From Scybalousia_A sp045221575 (GTDB lineage: Bacteria; Bacteroidota; Bacteroidia; Bacteroidales; P3): DNA of 21,607 nt. The position numbers were made by a program, and so were the translations under genes. The notes beneath the pieces are model-generated. The model saw only the letters and a program-made list of their open reading frames with translations. It searched no databases and had not been told where the DNA came from. Positions 7,413 through 15,213 of the stretch are shown here, one piece after another. The DNA is taken from assembly GCA_045221575.1 (NCBI GenBank), contig JBGUWU010000017.1:1-21607 (forward strand), read 5' to 3'. How positions within the stretch are numbered: position 1 is the first letter of the stretch; each line of letters begins with the position of its first letter.

Positions 7413-8399
7413 ATGAATATAGCAGTTTTAGGTAGTGGCTCTTGGGCTACTGCCATTGTAAAGATTCTTTGTGAGAACCACGATAAAGTATTTTGGTGGG
7501 TAAGAGAAGAAGAAATAAAGGAGAGTGTTCAACATCATGGACACAATCCTTTGTTTTTGCGCTCTTGTGAGTTAAACAATAGAAAGATAGAAGTCTCTAC
7601 TGATATTAACACAACAATAAATAATGCAGATATTTTGTTCTGTGTTATCCCTTCTGCTTTTATAGAAAAGAGTTTTGAAAGTGTTGCTATGGAGTCTATG
7701 ACAAACAAGATTATAGTTACAGCAACAAAGGGAATGATACCAAGTTCCAACAAAATTGTTTCTCTGTTCTTTAAAGAAAGATACAATATTCCTTATTCTT
7801 CCCAAGTGGTGATAAGCGGGCCTTCTCATGCAGAAGAGATTGCAACAGAACGTTTAACTTATCTTACTTGTGGTAGCGAGAACAAAGAACTTGCTCTAAA
7901 GATTTCATCTGCTATTTCTTGTAAATATGTAAAGACAATCCTTTCTGATGATATAGAAGGGATAGAATATGCAGGGGTCTTAAAAAATGTTTATGCTCTT
8001 GCTGCTGGTATTGCTTTTGGATTAGGCTATGGAGATAATTACATCGCTGTTCTTATTAGTAATGCCTCAATAGAAATGAAACGTTTTCTTGACGTTGTAG
8101 ATAAACGAGAAAGGAATGTAAATCGTTTAGTTTATTTAGGAGATTTACTTGTTACTGCATATTCTCAACATAGCAGAAACCGTACTTTTGGACAAATGAT
8201 AGGCAAAGGCTATTCTGTAAAATCAGCACAAATAGAAATGCAAATGATAGCAGAAGGTTATTTTTCCGTCAATGGAATACACAACTTAAATCAAAAACTT
8301 GGAGTTGATGTTCCTATTGTTGATGCTGTGTATAGAATACTTTATAATGAGGCTTGTCCACATAAAGAATTTTCTCTATTATCTGAAAATTTTATATAA
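7413..8399 (+). CDS. gpsA: glycerol-3-phosphate dehydrogenase [NAD(P)+]
   Basis: A 328-residue soluble enzyme that reduces dihydroxyacetone phosphate to sn-glycerol 3-phosphate, the backbone for phospholipid synthesis. The Rossmann fingerprint GSGSWATA is at 7-14. The NAD-site lysine is in ATKGMIP (104-110, Lys106). The ISGPSHAEEI segment is at 135-143 and the catalytic lysine in GVLKNVYALAAG (Lys191). YLGDLLVTAYSQHSRNRTFG (241-260) is the conserved substrate-binding region. Length is normal. It is the last gene of the + strand series; the converging yicC gene ends 21 bp away with a shared terminator between them. Confidence 0.95.
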   Translation: MNIAVLGSGSWATAIVKILCENHDKVFWWVREEEIKESVQHHGHNPLFLRSCELNNRKIEVSTDINTTINNADILFCVIPSAFIEKSFESVAMESMTNKIIVTATKGMIPSSNKIVSLFFKERYNIPYSSQVVISGPSHAEEIATERLTYLTCGSENKELALKISSAISCKYVKTILSDDIEGIEYAGVLKNVYALAAGIAFGLGYGDNYIAVLISNASIEMKRFLDVVDKRERNVNRLVYLGDLLVTAYSQHSRNRTFGQMIGKGYSVKSAQIEMQMIAEGYFSVNGIHNLNQKLGVDVPIVDAVYRILYNEACPHKEFSLLSENFI

Positions 8400-8411
8400 A
8401 CAAAAAAAGAA

Positions 8412-8443
8412 AACAGCTTGCTATAAGACATTAGCAAGCTGTT
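8412..8443. terminator. bidirectional intrinsic terminator between gpsA and yicC
   Basis: Positions 8412-8423 pair perfectly with 8432-8443 (12 bp; arms AACAGCTTGCTA and TAGCAAGCTGTT) around an 8-nt loop. T-rich runs follow on both sides: CTTTTATTTT on the + strand, and the complement of the A-run at 8399-8411 on the - strand. The hairpin contains the last codons and the TAG stop of yicC, so coding and termination signals share the same bases. Confidence 0.9.
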
Positions 8444-9287
8444 CTTTTATTTTCTCTAATTCATCTTTCATTTTTACAACAATCTTTTGCATCTCAGCAT
8501 CATTGCTTTTACTTCCAAGAGTATTTATTTCTCGCCCCATCTCCTGAGTAATAAAACCTAACTTCTTTCCCATGCTTTCTTGTCCATTCATTGTTTCTCT
8601 GAAGTATTTTATATGCTGAGCCAGACGAGTTCTTTCTTCTGTTATATCTAATTTCTCTAAATAATATATCAGTTCTTGTTCTAAACGAGAAGAATCTACT
8701 TCTATTGGTTTCAGTTCTTCTAAACGAGAAAGTAGTTTTGCTTTTATCTGTGGCACTCTATTTTGTTCAAAAGGAGCAACTTGAAGAGATAGTTCTTCTA
8801 TTATGCTAACCCTTTTCTCAAACTCTTTTTCCAAAGCTTTGCCCTCTTGTTTTCTATAATCATCTAAAGCATCTATAGCTTTATTCACCGCTAAAAGCAA
8901 AGTATCTTCTTCTTTTTTATCTAATGTTTCTTGTTCAGATTGAGAAACATCATCTCTTTTTAAAAGATATTCAGTAAGATATTCTTCTGTCGCACCTACT
9001 TGTTCTGTCATCTTACGTAACTGACAATAGTAAGATTTAAATAGACTTTCATTTATATCTATCTTTGCATTACCTTTAGAAAAAGAAAGAGTAATAAAGC
9101 AATCTATCTTTCCTCTTTCCAAACGAGATTTTAGAATATTGTTTATCTCTATTTCTTTACTCCTATATACAGGAGGTATTCTCACATTAATATCTGCTTG
9201 TTTGGAATTAAGAGTCTTTATTTCTACAGTGATATTTTTTGTATCAAAACTTTCTACGGCCTTACCATAGCCTGTCATTGATTTCAT
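8421..9287 (-). CDS. yicC: YicC/YloC family endoribonuclease
   Basis: The 288-residue product begins MKSMTGYGKA, the N-terminal hallmark of the YicC family, and ends with its conserved C-terminal block (MGKKLGFITQEMGREINTLG, then an acidic/lysine-rich helix). Between them lie long charged helices. YicC-type proteins are stress-associated endoribonucleases; in enterobacteria YicC has been linked to decay of a small RNA. Length is typical. It is the last gene of the rdgB, DUF2148, dut, yicC unit, 16 bp after dut, and ends inside a bidirectional terminator hairpin. Confidence 0.92.
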   Translation of the reverse strand: MKSMTGYGKAVESFDTKNITVEIKTLNSKQADINVRIPPVYRSKEIEINNILKSRLERGKIDCFITLSFSKGNAKIDINESLFKSYYCQLRKMTEQVGATEEYLTEYLLKRDDVSQSEQETLDKKEEDTLLLAVNKAIDALDDYRKQEGKALEKEFEKRVSIIEELSLQVAPFEQNRVPQIKAKLLSRLEELKPIEVDSSRLEQELIYYLEKLDITEERTRLAQHIKYFRETMNGQESMGKKLGFITQEMGREINTLGSKSNDAEMQKIVVKMKDELEKIKEQLANVL

Positions 9288-9303
9288 AGCAAATTATATT
9301 TGT

Positions 9304-9741
9304 TTATTTTCTTCCTGTATGTCCAAAACCACCTTCACCTCTTTCAGTTGAGGATAGTTCTTTAACTTCTTCTATTATAGCTTTATCGTGTTTAGCAATA
9401 ATCATTTGTGCTATTCTTTCGCCACTATTTATCTCAAAATCTTCATTAGAAAGATTTATCAATAACACTTTCAATTCTCCTCTATAATCTGCATCAATAG
9501 TTCCAGGAGAATTTAACACGGTTATCCCATGTTTAAAAGCCAAACCACTACGAGGACGTATCTGTGCTTCAAACCCTTCTTCTAATTCCATATATAACCC
9601 TGTTGGGATCAATGCTCTTTGCATTGGTTTCAAAACTATAGCCTCTTGAACAAAGGCTCTTAAATCCATACCTGCAGAAAGAACAGTTTCATACTTAGGT
9701 AATGGATTATTACTCTTATTTACTATTTTTAATATACTCAT
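9304..9741 (-). CDS. dut: deoxyuridine 5'-triphosphate nucleotidohydrolase (dUTPase)
   Basis: The 145-residue product carries all five motifs of trimeric dUTPases in order: AGMDLRA (23-29), RPRSGLA (62-68), GTIDADYRGEL (80-90), GERIAQMI (107-114) and the C-terminal RGEGGFGHTG (134-143). It hydrolyses dUTP to dUMP and pyrophosphate, which keeps uracil out of DNA and feeds thymidylate synthesis. Asp83 in motif III would be the catalytic base. Motif V has His where many homologues have Ser; this is a mild variant. It lies 9 bp after the DUF2148 gene and shares a unit with rdgB, another NTP-sanitising enzyme. Confidence 0.97.
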   Translation of the reverse strand: MSILKIVNKSNNPLPKYETVLSAGMDLRAFVQEAIVLKPMQRALIPTGLYMELEEGFEAQIRPRSGLAFKHGITVLNSPGTIDADYRGELKVLLINLSNEDFEINSGERIAQMIIAKHDKAIIEEVKELSSTERGEGGFGHTGRK

Positions 9742-9750
9742 TTCTAATCT

Positions 9751-10278
9751 TTATTTTCTATCAAAGAAAGGATTTTTAGCACTTACACTAAGTGGTATTG
9801 CTAAACATTGCTTACAATCCTCTACTAAACCTATTTTTGTTGCAGCATTACCTGCTGAAAACATAACTCTGTTATCTATTCTTCTCTCCATTGCCACACT
9901 TACTGCACTTCCTACAGCAAGACCCATATCTTCCGCATTAAAGAAACAAGGGACATCTTTACCTGCTTTTGTTTTGTCTGCACAAGTAGAAAAACCACAA
10001 TAGCCACAATTTAAACCTAAGACTTGAACTTTTGTTGCTATAAGTAATAGATAAGAAGCATTTAAAATATTTTGCGAATCTCTATGCAAAAAATCTTGTC
10101 CTGTAAGTTGAAAATCTTTTTCCAACTGCAAAGATATTTGTTTTATGTCTTCTTTATCACAAATTCTTATAACAAGATTATCCGTTCCTCTTGCCTTAGG
10201 AGCAGTACGTGCAGCAGTAGCCATAGCTTTCGCTGTTGCAAACAAATAATCTTCTCTTATCTCTTCTTCTTTTAACAT
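9751..10278 (-). CDS. DUF2148 protein with ferredoxin-like cysteine cluster
   Basis: A 175-residue protein with seven cysteines. Four form C91-x2-C94-x4-C99-x11-C111 within LNCGYCGFSTCADK, a likely Fe-S cluster site; C155 and C158 form a CxxC-like pair (CKQC) near the end. The N-terminus (ATAKAMATAARTAPKARGTD) and the block DMGLAVGSAVSVAMERRIDNRVMFS are typical of the DUF2148 family. Its function is not established. Cysteine spacing and the nitroreductase-like 'TAPKA' start suggest redox chemistry, which is inference. It lies between rdgB (9 bp upstream) and dut (9 bp downstream). That may mean only shared expression with housekeeping genes. Confidence 0.85.
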   Translation of the reverse strand: MLKEEEIREDYLFATAKAMATAARTAPKARGTDNLVIRICDKEDIKQISLQLEKDFQLTGQDFLHRDSQNILNASYLLLIATKVQVLGLNCGYCGFSTCADKTKAGKDVPCFFNAEDMGLAVGSAVSVAMERRIDNRVMFSAGNAATKIGLVEDCKQCLAIPLSVSAKNPFFDRK

Positions 10279-10287
10279 TGGAGTTTA

Positions 10288-10863
10288 TTATTTTAAAAGA
10301 TATTCTATAAGTTTTCTTGTGGCAATACCACGATGAGAGATTTTATTCTTTGCTTCTCCACTCATTTCTGCAAAACTTTCACCGTGTCCTTCTGGAATAA
10401 AAACAGGATCATAACCAAATCCTTTGTTACCATATCTTTCAGTTGTTATGTTTCCTTTGCATATTCCTTCAAAATATTTCTCTTCCCCGTTTTCTATTAA
10501 ACATATAACAGTTTTAAAACAAGCTTTTCTGTTTGTCTTTCCATCTAATTCTTCTAAAAGTTTGTCTATATTGTCATCAAAAGAACATTTTTCTCCAGCA
10601 TATCTTGCAGAATAAACACCAGGACGTCCATCTAAAGCCTCTACTTCTAAGCCTGTATCATCTGCAAAACAATCTTTATGAAATTTTTCATAGACATAAC
10701 GTGCCTTTTGCCTTGCATTTTCTTTTAAAGTATCACCTGTTTCGGGTATATCGTTGTTTAATCCCAATTCTTTTAAAGATATTATATTGATTTTACCCTT
10801 TACTACCTGCTGTATTTCTTCTATCTTATGCTTGTTGTGAGTTGCTATTATTATATCTCTCAT
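10288..10863 (-). CDS. rdgB: non-canonical purine NTP pyrophosphatase, RdgB/HAM1 family
   Basis: The 191-residue product has the family motifs: ATHNKHK (7-13) for substrate phosphate binding, FADDTGLEVEALDGRPGVYSARYAG from 66 with catalytic Asp at 68/69, GFGYDPVF (148-155) and SHRGIA (176-181). It converts ITP, dITP and XTP to monophosphates and so prevents deaminated purines entering nucleic acids. It is the first gene of the minus-strand unit with DUF2148, dut and yicC. A good -7 box lies just upstream. Confidence 0.96.
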   Translation of the reverse strand: MRDIIIATHNKHKIEEIQQVVKGKINIISLKELGLNNDIPETGDTLKENARQKARYVYEKFHKDCFADDTGLEVEALDGRPGVYSARYAGEKCSFDDNIDKLLEELDGKTNRKACFKTVICLIENGEEKYFEGICKGNITTERYGNKGFGYDPVFIPEGHGESFAEMSGEAKNKISHRGIATRKLIEYLLK

Positions 10864-10882
10864 ATATCATTTAATTTGTTTG

Positions 10883-10890
10883 CAAAGATA
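10883..10890 (-). promoter_or_regulatory. -7 box of the rdgB operon
   Basis: On the minus strand TATCTTTG fits TAnnTTTG exactly and ends 19 nt before the rdgB ATG. A TTTG at 10907-10910 is a possible -33 element, but the spacing (16 nt) is shorter than usual. It would drive rdgB, the DUF2148 gene, dut and yicC. Confidence 0.6.
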
Positions 10891-11057
10891 CAAAGTTTTC
10901 TTTGAACAAAAATAAAAAGAAAAATAAAATATTCGCCACTTTACTTTTCCTCTAAAAAACATTTATTATTCTAATCTATTTTTATATATGTAATGTATGA
11001 TAAATCTTAACCAAGAAATCATTATTATGTATGAGGATTCTCTATATTCAAAAAAAC
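10891..11057. other. intergenic stretch with no gene
   Basis: Very AT-rich sequence between the rdgB promoter and the second repeat array. I see no credible reading frame, RNA or strong hairpin beyond a small CAAAG/CTTTG palindrome at the rdgB promoter side. Confidence 0.6.
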
Positions 11058-11174
11058 ATCAAGTCTTAGTAAATTAGAATCAACTTTTAATAAATTAAAA
11101 TCAAGTTTTATTTTTCTAAAACTAAGTCTTTTTGCCCAAAAGATTTGATGTTTTTGATATAAAAACTAAGTATG
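11058..11174 (-). repeat. array of degenerate 21-nt phased repeats (copy 2)
   Basis: Cores read on the + strand as ATCAAGTCTT, ATCAACTTTT, ATCAAGTTTT and ACTAAGTCTT begin at 11058, 11079, 11100 and 11121, exactly 21 nt apart. A further ACTAAGTATG at 11165 is 2 nt out of phase. Their reverse complement (AAGACTTGAT and variants) is the unit seen at 139-346. The segment GGCAAAAAGACTT occurs in both arrays (171-184 region and the complement of about 11125-11136). Seen from the nearest downstream gene (rdgB here, the T9SS gene at 534 there), both arrays point the same way. In-frame stops rule out a repeat protein. Confidence 0.7.
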
Positions 11175-11177
11175 GCG

Positions 11178-11221
11178 AAATAAAAATAAAAAAGAAAGGA
11201 ACAATTTTTCAATCGTTCCTT
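11178..11221 (-). terminator. intrinsic terminator of tRNA-Leu (and possibly the ompH series)
   Basis: On the minus strand an 11-bp stem (complement of 11211-11221 with 11196-11206, one G-U wobble) closes a GAAA tetraloop and is followed by TCTTTTTTATTTTTATTT. It begins 11 nt after the tRNA 3' end. The wobble pairs only on the minus-strand transcript, which fixes the direction. Confidence 0.9.
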
Positions 11222-11232
11222 CTCTTTCTTTG

Positions 11233-11314
11233 TGCGGATGGAGAGACTCGAACTCTCACCCCTCTCAGGACTAGATCCTAAGTCTAGCGCGGCTACCAAT
11301 TACGCCACATCCGC
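11233..11314 (-). tRNA. tRNA-Leu (anticodon UAG)
   Basis: The 82-nt cloverleaf has a perfect 7-bp acceptor stem (GCGGATG/CATCCGC) with discriminator A. The anticodon stem CTAGA/TCTAG has loop CTTAGGA, giving anticodon TAG at 11278-11280. The variable arm is long, as required for leucine tRNA, and the T stem GAGAG/CTCTC closes the loop TTCGAGT. It reads CUA and other CUN codons. The 3' CCA is not encoded. It has its own promoter and a terminator. Confidence 0.96.
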
Positions 11315-11329
11315 TCAGAATTGCGTTTG

Positions 11330-11360
11330 CAAAAGTACTATCATTTTTTGTACTTGCAAA
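11330..11360 (-). promoter_or_regulatory. tRNA-Leu promoter
   Basis: On the minus strand a -33 TTTG (11357-11360) and a -7 box TACTTTTG (11330-11337) are separated by 19 nt, the preferred spacing. The -7 box ends 15 nt before the mature tRNA 5' end. The region is also a long imperfect palindrome (TTGCAA-rich, flanked by AATTGCG/CGCAATT), which may slow transcription arriving from the ompH gene. Confidence 0.75.
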
Positions 11361-11387
11361 ATTTTTCCGCAATTTTTTTTGTTTTTT

Positions 11388-11906
11388 TTATTTCTTTATT
11401 CCTAATTGTTTCTCCATAAGAGATGTAACATCGTCAGAATCACTTGCGTACCACAAAGCACCATTTTCTTCTATAATATAGTCAAACTTATTTGCCTTTG
11501 CTACTGCTTCTGCTGCCGCACGTACTTTTTCATATATCTTTTGTATAAGTTCTGTCTGTTTTGTATTTATTTCTGCAGAAGAATTTTGTCTAAATGTTTG
11601 AAAACGAGTATAAGCATCTTGAAGTTCTTTTTGTTTATTTTGTTTCAAAAGATCTGATAGTTGATCTTGTTTTGCCTCATATTCAGCCTGCATTCTTTCC
11701 AATTCTTTCTGCATTGACTCTAATTCAGTAGACAATTGTTCTGCAAATATTTTTAATTCATTTTGAGCAGAATCATAATCAGGTAATTTCTGTATAAGTT
11801 TTTCTGAATTGAAATGTCCTATTTTTAATGCTCTTTGAGCAAAAGATGTGTTAAGAGATAGTGCTAACACTACACATAATGCTAATAATTGAATTGTTTT
11901 TTTCAT
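11388..11906 (-). CDS. OmpH/Skp family periplasmic chaperone (second of two tandem copies)
   Basis: The 172-residue product has a signal peptide (1-23, ending SFA before Q24), then KIGHFNSEKLIQKLPDY, the start of the OmpH/Skp core. A long charged coiled coil (about 45-130, rich in E, Q and K) follows, and a closing strand FDYIIEENGALWYA, where homologues have the typical 'vd.nailya'. Skp-like trimers hold unfolded outer-membrane proteins in the periplasm until the BAM complex takes them. The gene follows a second OmpH paralogue (60-bp gap) and bamA, matching that role. A -7 box in the gap suggests it also has its own promoter. Confidence 0.92.
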   Translation of the reverse strand: MKKTIQLLALCVVLALSLNTSFAQRALKIGHFNSEKLIQKLPDYDSAQNELKIFAEQLSTELESMQKELERMQAEYEAKQDQLSDLLKQNKQKELQDAYTRFQTFRQNSSAEINTKQTELIQKIYEKVRAAAEAVAKANKFDYIIEENGALWYASDSDDVTSLMEKQLGIKK

Positions 11907-11939
11907 ATAATTAATCTTTTTTTATTTTTCTAAGAGTTT

Positions 11940-11948
11940 GCAAAAGTA
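11940..11948 (-). promoter_or_regulatory. internal -7 box between the two ompH genes
   Basis: On the minus strand the gap contains TACTTTTGC, an exact TAnnTTTG match about 34 nt before the ATG of the distal ompH gene. No TTTG lies at the usual -33 distance. It would allow extra expression of the second chaperone independent of bamA. Confidence 0.5.
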
Positions 11949-11966
11949 ATACTTTTTTTGCAAATG

Positions 11967-12500
11967 TTATCTTTTTGTGGAATTATTATTTGTTTTGTAT
12001 CCTAATTCAGCAAGAACCAAATCGCTAATATCTGTTTTGCTATCAACGAATAATACTGTTGCTCCTGAAGCTTTATCTAACACCATAGAATAGTTCTTTT
12101 CTTTTGCAATTTTTTCTATTGCATTATATATTTTATCTTGTATTGGTTTTATAAGTTCAGAACGTTTTTTTGACAAATCGCCTTCAGAACCAAATCTTTG
12201 TTTTTGTAGTGTTTTAGCTTCTTTTTCTGCTGCAACAATTTCATTCTCTTTTTTTGTTTTAAGGTCTTCAGGTAAAAGAAGAGCCTCTGCTTGATATGAT
12301 TTATACATTCTATCAACCTCAGCAAGCTTATTCTCTATATCTTTCTGCCATTGCAAAGAAACTTCCTCTAATTCTTTTTGAGCTTGCTTGTACTCAGGCA
12401 AATTATTAAGTATATATTCAGAATCTACACAAGCAAACTTTTGTCCAAAAGTCAATAAACTTGAAAACAAAACTATTGTTAAAACTAATACCTTTTTCAT
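11967..12500 (-). CDS. OmpH/Skp family periplasmic chaperone (first of two tandem copies)
   Basis: The 177-residue product has a signal peptide (1-19, ending TFG before Q20) followed by KFACVDSEYILNNLPEYKQAQKELEE, the conserved OmpH opening, and a coiled-coil arm (about 40-120). The C-terminal strand YSMVLDKASGATVLFVDSKTDISDLV is closer to the family consensus than that of its neighbour. It should chaperone nascent outer-membrane proteins towards BamA, whose gene lies 65 bp upstream. The two OmpH copies are clearly diverged, so the duplication is old. Paired ompH genes after bamA are common in Bacteroidota. Confidence 0.93.
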   Translation of the reverse strand: MKKVLVLTIVLFSSLLTFGQKFACVDSEYILNNLPEYKQAQKELEEVSLQWQKDIENKLAEVDRMYKSYQAEALLLPEDLKTKKENEIVAAEKEAKTLQKQRFGSEGDLSKKRSELIKPIQDKIYNAIEKIAKEKNYSMVLDKASGATVLFVDSKTDISDLVLAELGYKTNNNSTKR

Positions 12501-12565
12501 TTTGTTCTTTTTCTTTTAAATTAATGTATTGTTGAATCTTCTTTTCTTCAAATATTATACCAAAA

Positions 12566-15136
12566 CTAATCTATAGAATTTTGTAGAGATATATGAACTT
12601 GTCCTCCTGAACGCTTTGTTTCTCCATAAGCAGGGTCAAAACCATAACCCCAATCCAAACCAAGCATACCAAACAAAGGCATATATATTCTTATACCCAC
12701 ACCAGCAGAACGGTACATAGTAAATGGAGCAAAGCCTTTGAAATCAGCCCAAGAGTTACCACCTTCAACAAAAGCAAGAGCAAAAACAGATGCTGTTGGA
12801 TTAAGAGTAATAGGATAACGAAGTTCCATCGTAAATTTATCAAATACTGTTGCTCCGTTATTTCCGGTAAGAGCAGAATTAGTATAACCTCTAAGAGCAA
12901 CTAACTCTCTACCATCTAAAGCATAACCAGCAAGTCCATCACCTCCAACATAAAATCTATCAAATGGAGAATATTCTAATTTTTTATTATATCTTCCTAA
13001 GAAACCAAAACGGCTACGAGCAGAAAATACTAAATCATCAACAACATTAAAGTACCAAGCTAAACGTAAATTAATTTTATAATACTCTAACCATTTATAT
13101 TTTTCTTTATTATCCATAGTAGAGTAATCTTTACCATTTACTAAAGAGTAAGGGAAAGTAAATGCTCCATCTGCTGATATTTCAGAACCAGAACGAGGAT
13201 ATATTAATTGGTCTACAGAATTTCTTCCTAAGGTTAAAGTGTAAGCAATATCGTTTGAATTTCCTGTAGGCATAATAAATGAAGTCCAATTCTTTACCGA
13301 ATATCTTTTATATCTTATTCCTTGAACAATAGAGAAGTAATCATCTGGCCATTGCAATCTTTGTCCTAAAGAAACGTATGCTCCAAAAATACTTAAATAG
13401 TAATTACTTTCGTTAGAAGTGTTATAATATGAATCATCTTGATAAGAATAATACATTCCAAAAGAAAGAGCATTAGGTTTTCTTCCTCCAAGCCAAGGCT
13501 CAGTAAATCCAAACGAACCAGAATAATAATAAGAACCATTAGTATTAAATCTCAAAGAAATCTTTTGTCCTTCTCCTACAGGGAATGGTCGCCATGCTTT
13601 TGGTTTAAATACTTTACTTGCAGCAAAGTTATCTAATGCTAAACCAGCAGTTAAAATAACTCTACCATAACCGCCCCAACCTCCTTGAAATTCTATACGA
13701 GAAGGAGAAGACTCTTCTACCTCATATTCTATATCAACTGTTCCGCTTTCTGCATTAGGCTCTATTTTAGGATTTATTTTCTCTGCATTGAAAAATCCTA
13801 ATTGTTGTATTTCTCTAATAGAACGAATAACATCTTCCCTTGAAAACAATTCCCCAGGAACAGTTTTTAACTCTCTCATAACAACATAATCATTTGTTTG
13901 AGTGTTTCCACTAAGACTAACCGTTCCTATTCTTGCTTGATTACCTTCATAGATACGCATTTCTATATCTATGGAATCGTTTTCTACATTAAGTTCTGTT
14001 GGTATTACTTTAAAGAACAAATAACCGTCATCTAAATACAAAGAAGAAATATCTTTACCTGTTGGATCATAATTTACGTTTCTTTCCAGTAATTCTTTAT
14101 TGTAAGGATCGCCTTTTTTTATACGAAGAAGTTTTGTTAAGTAATCCGAAGTATATTTTGTGTTTCCTACCCAAGTTATATTCCTAAAGTAAAATTTATT
14201 TCCCTCGTATATATTCATATTTATAACCATTTCATCAACGGTTTTGCTTTTCTTTTTACCAAATATACGTGCAATGCCTCTGCCTATACTTCTAAAGAAT
14301 CCTTTTTTAACAGGTCTATTCTGAATAAAAGTAGTATCCCAAGTAATACGAGCATCTCTATAACCTTCATTGTTATATTTATCTATAATAAGTTCTAAAT
14401 CTTTTTCATAATCGGCTTTTTGAAAACGGGAAGATTTCCAAAATCTCCACCATTTTCTTTCTTTAGTGTCTTTCATCTGTTTTTTCACCTTACGGTCAGA
14501 TAAAAACTTATTGCCTTCTATGTTTATCTTGCCAATCTTTACTTTTTTGCCTTTATTAACTTCAAAAATCAAATGCACTTCATTTCTTTTAGATGCAGTA
14601 TCTCTTTCTTCTACAATATTTGTTTGAGTTAAATAATAGCCTTTTTCTACAAAAAAGTCTGTAATAATGTTCTTACAGTTGTTTTTCATGTTTTCTGTAA
14701 CAACATCACCCAATGCAATATGTAAACGTTCTTTAACTTTGTCTGCTTCTGAACGGGAAATATCACCGCTAAACTTAAAATAAGAAAGACGTGGTTTTGT
14801 TTTTAGATTGTATTCCAAATAAACTGTTCTACCTTCTACCTTCGTTATATATATATGTATGTCATCAAAGATACCTTGTCTCCAAAGTTTATCAATAGCT
14901 GAAGAAAACTTATCAGAAGGTATATATATTTTTTGTCCTTTACTTATTCCTGATAGAAGTATTACTGAGTTTGGGTCTAAATGGTCTGCTCCTGTAATGG
15001 TTATATCTCCTATTTCATATTCTTTAGGAGAATAGTAGTCTAAATCTATAACATCTGTCTGAGCAAAAACAACAAAAGTACTTGCTAAAATAAAGAAAAG
15101 CAATAATATATTTCGTTTCAACATCGGTAGATTCAT
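12566..15136 (-). CDS. bamA: outer membrane protein assembly factor BamA
   Basis: The 856-residue product has a signal peptide (cleavage near FAQ26), a series of POTRA domains (about 42-460; each has a strand like ITITGADHLDPNSVILLSGI or VSLSGNTQTNDYVVMREL) and a C-terminal beta-barrel from about 465 with EFQGGWGGYGRVILTAGLAL. The barrel loop motif LRGY is present (RGY 749-751), matching the VRGF/Y motif essential in Omp85 proteins. BamA inserts beta-barrel proteins into the outer membrane. A lysine/tryptophan-rich insert (ERKWWRFWK) and another basic stretch (GRGIARIFGKKKSK) interrupt the POTRA region, as in Bacteroidota homologues. The chain ends HISLQNSID, without the usual terminal aromatic residue. 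Met1 and Met5 are both possible starts; Met5 gives a more typical signal peptide. Confidence 0.95.
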   Translation of the reverse strand: MNLPMLKRNILLLFFILASTFVVFAQTDVIDLDYYSPKEYEIGDITITGADHLDPNSVILLSGISKGQKIYIPSDKFSSAIDKLWRQGIFDDIHIYITKVEGRTVYLEYNLKTKPRLSYFKFSGDISRSEADKVKERLHIALGDVVTENMKNNCKNIITDFFVEKGYYLTQTNIVEERDTASKRNEVHLIFEVNKGKKVKIGKINIEGNKFLSDRKVKKQMKDTKERKWWRFWKSSRFQKADYEKDLELIIDKYNNEGYRDARITWDTTFIQNRPVKKGFFRSIGRGIARIFGKKKSKTVDEMVINMNIYEGNKFYFRNITWVGNTKYTSDYLTKLLRIKKGDPYNKELLERNVNYDPTGKDISSLYLDDGYLFFKVIPTELNVENDSIDIEMRIYEGNQARIGTVSLSGNTQTNDYVVMRELKTVPGELFSREDVIRSIREIQQLGFFNAEKINPKIEPNAESGTVDIEYEVEESSPSRIEFQGGWGGYGRVILTAGLALDNFAASKVFKPKAWRPFPVGEGQKISLRFNTNGSYYYSGSFGFTEPWLGGRKPNALSFGMYYSYQDDSYYNTSNESNYYLSIFGAYVSLGQRLQWPDDYFSIVQGIRYKRYSVKNWTSFIMPTGNSNDIAYTLTLGRNSVDQLIYPRSGSEISADGAFTFPYSLVNGKDYSTMDNKEKYKWLEYYKINLRLAWYFNVVDDLVFSARSRFGFLGRYNKKLEYSPFDRFYVGGDGLAGYALDGRELVALRGYTNSALTGNNGATVFDKFTMELRYPITLNPTASVFALAFVEGGNSWADFKGFAPFTMYRSAGVGIRIYMPLFGMLGLDWGYGFDPAYGETKRSGGQVHISLQNSID

Positions 15137-15213
15137 TAAATATTTGTTATTTCAAAATAATTTTACTAAAAGATAACGTTATTTTTTTAATTTCATTTTA
15201 CAAAAGATTAATT

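Noticed and set aside
11108..11299. A 63-codon minus-strand frame across tRNA-Leu and the second array
   Set aside because: It reads through the tRNA, its terminator and the repeat units; these explain the sequence better than a protein.
11315..11387. Palindrome between the distal ompH gene and tRNA-Leu as an intrinsic terminator
   Set aside because: The pairing is interrupted and not followed by a T-tract on the minus strand; most of it is explained by the promoter elements TTTG and TACTTTTG, which resemble each other's complement.
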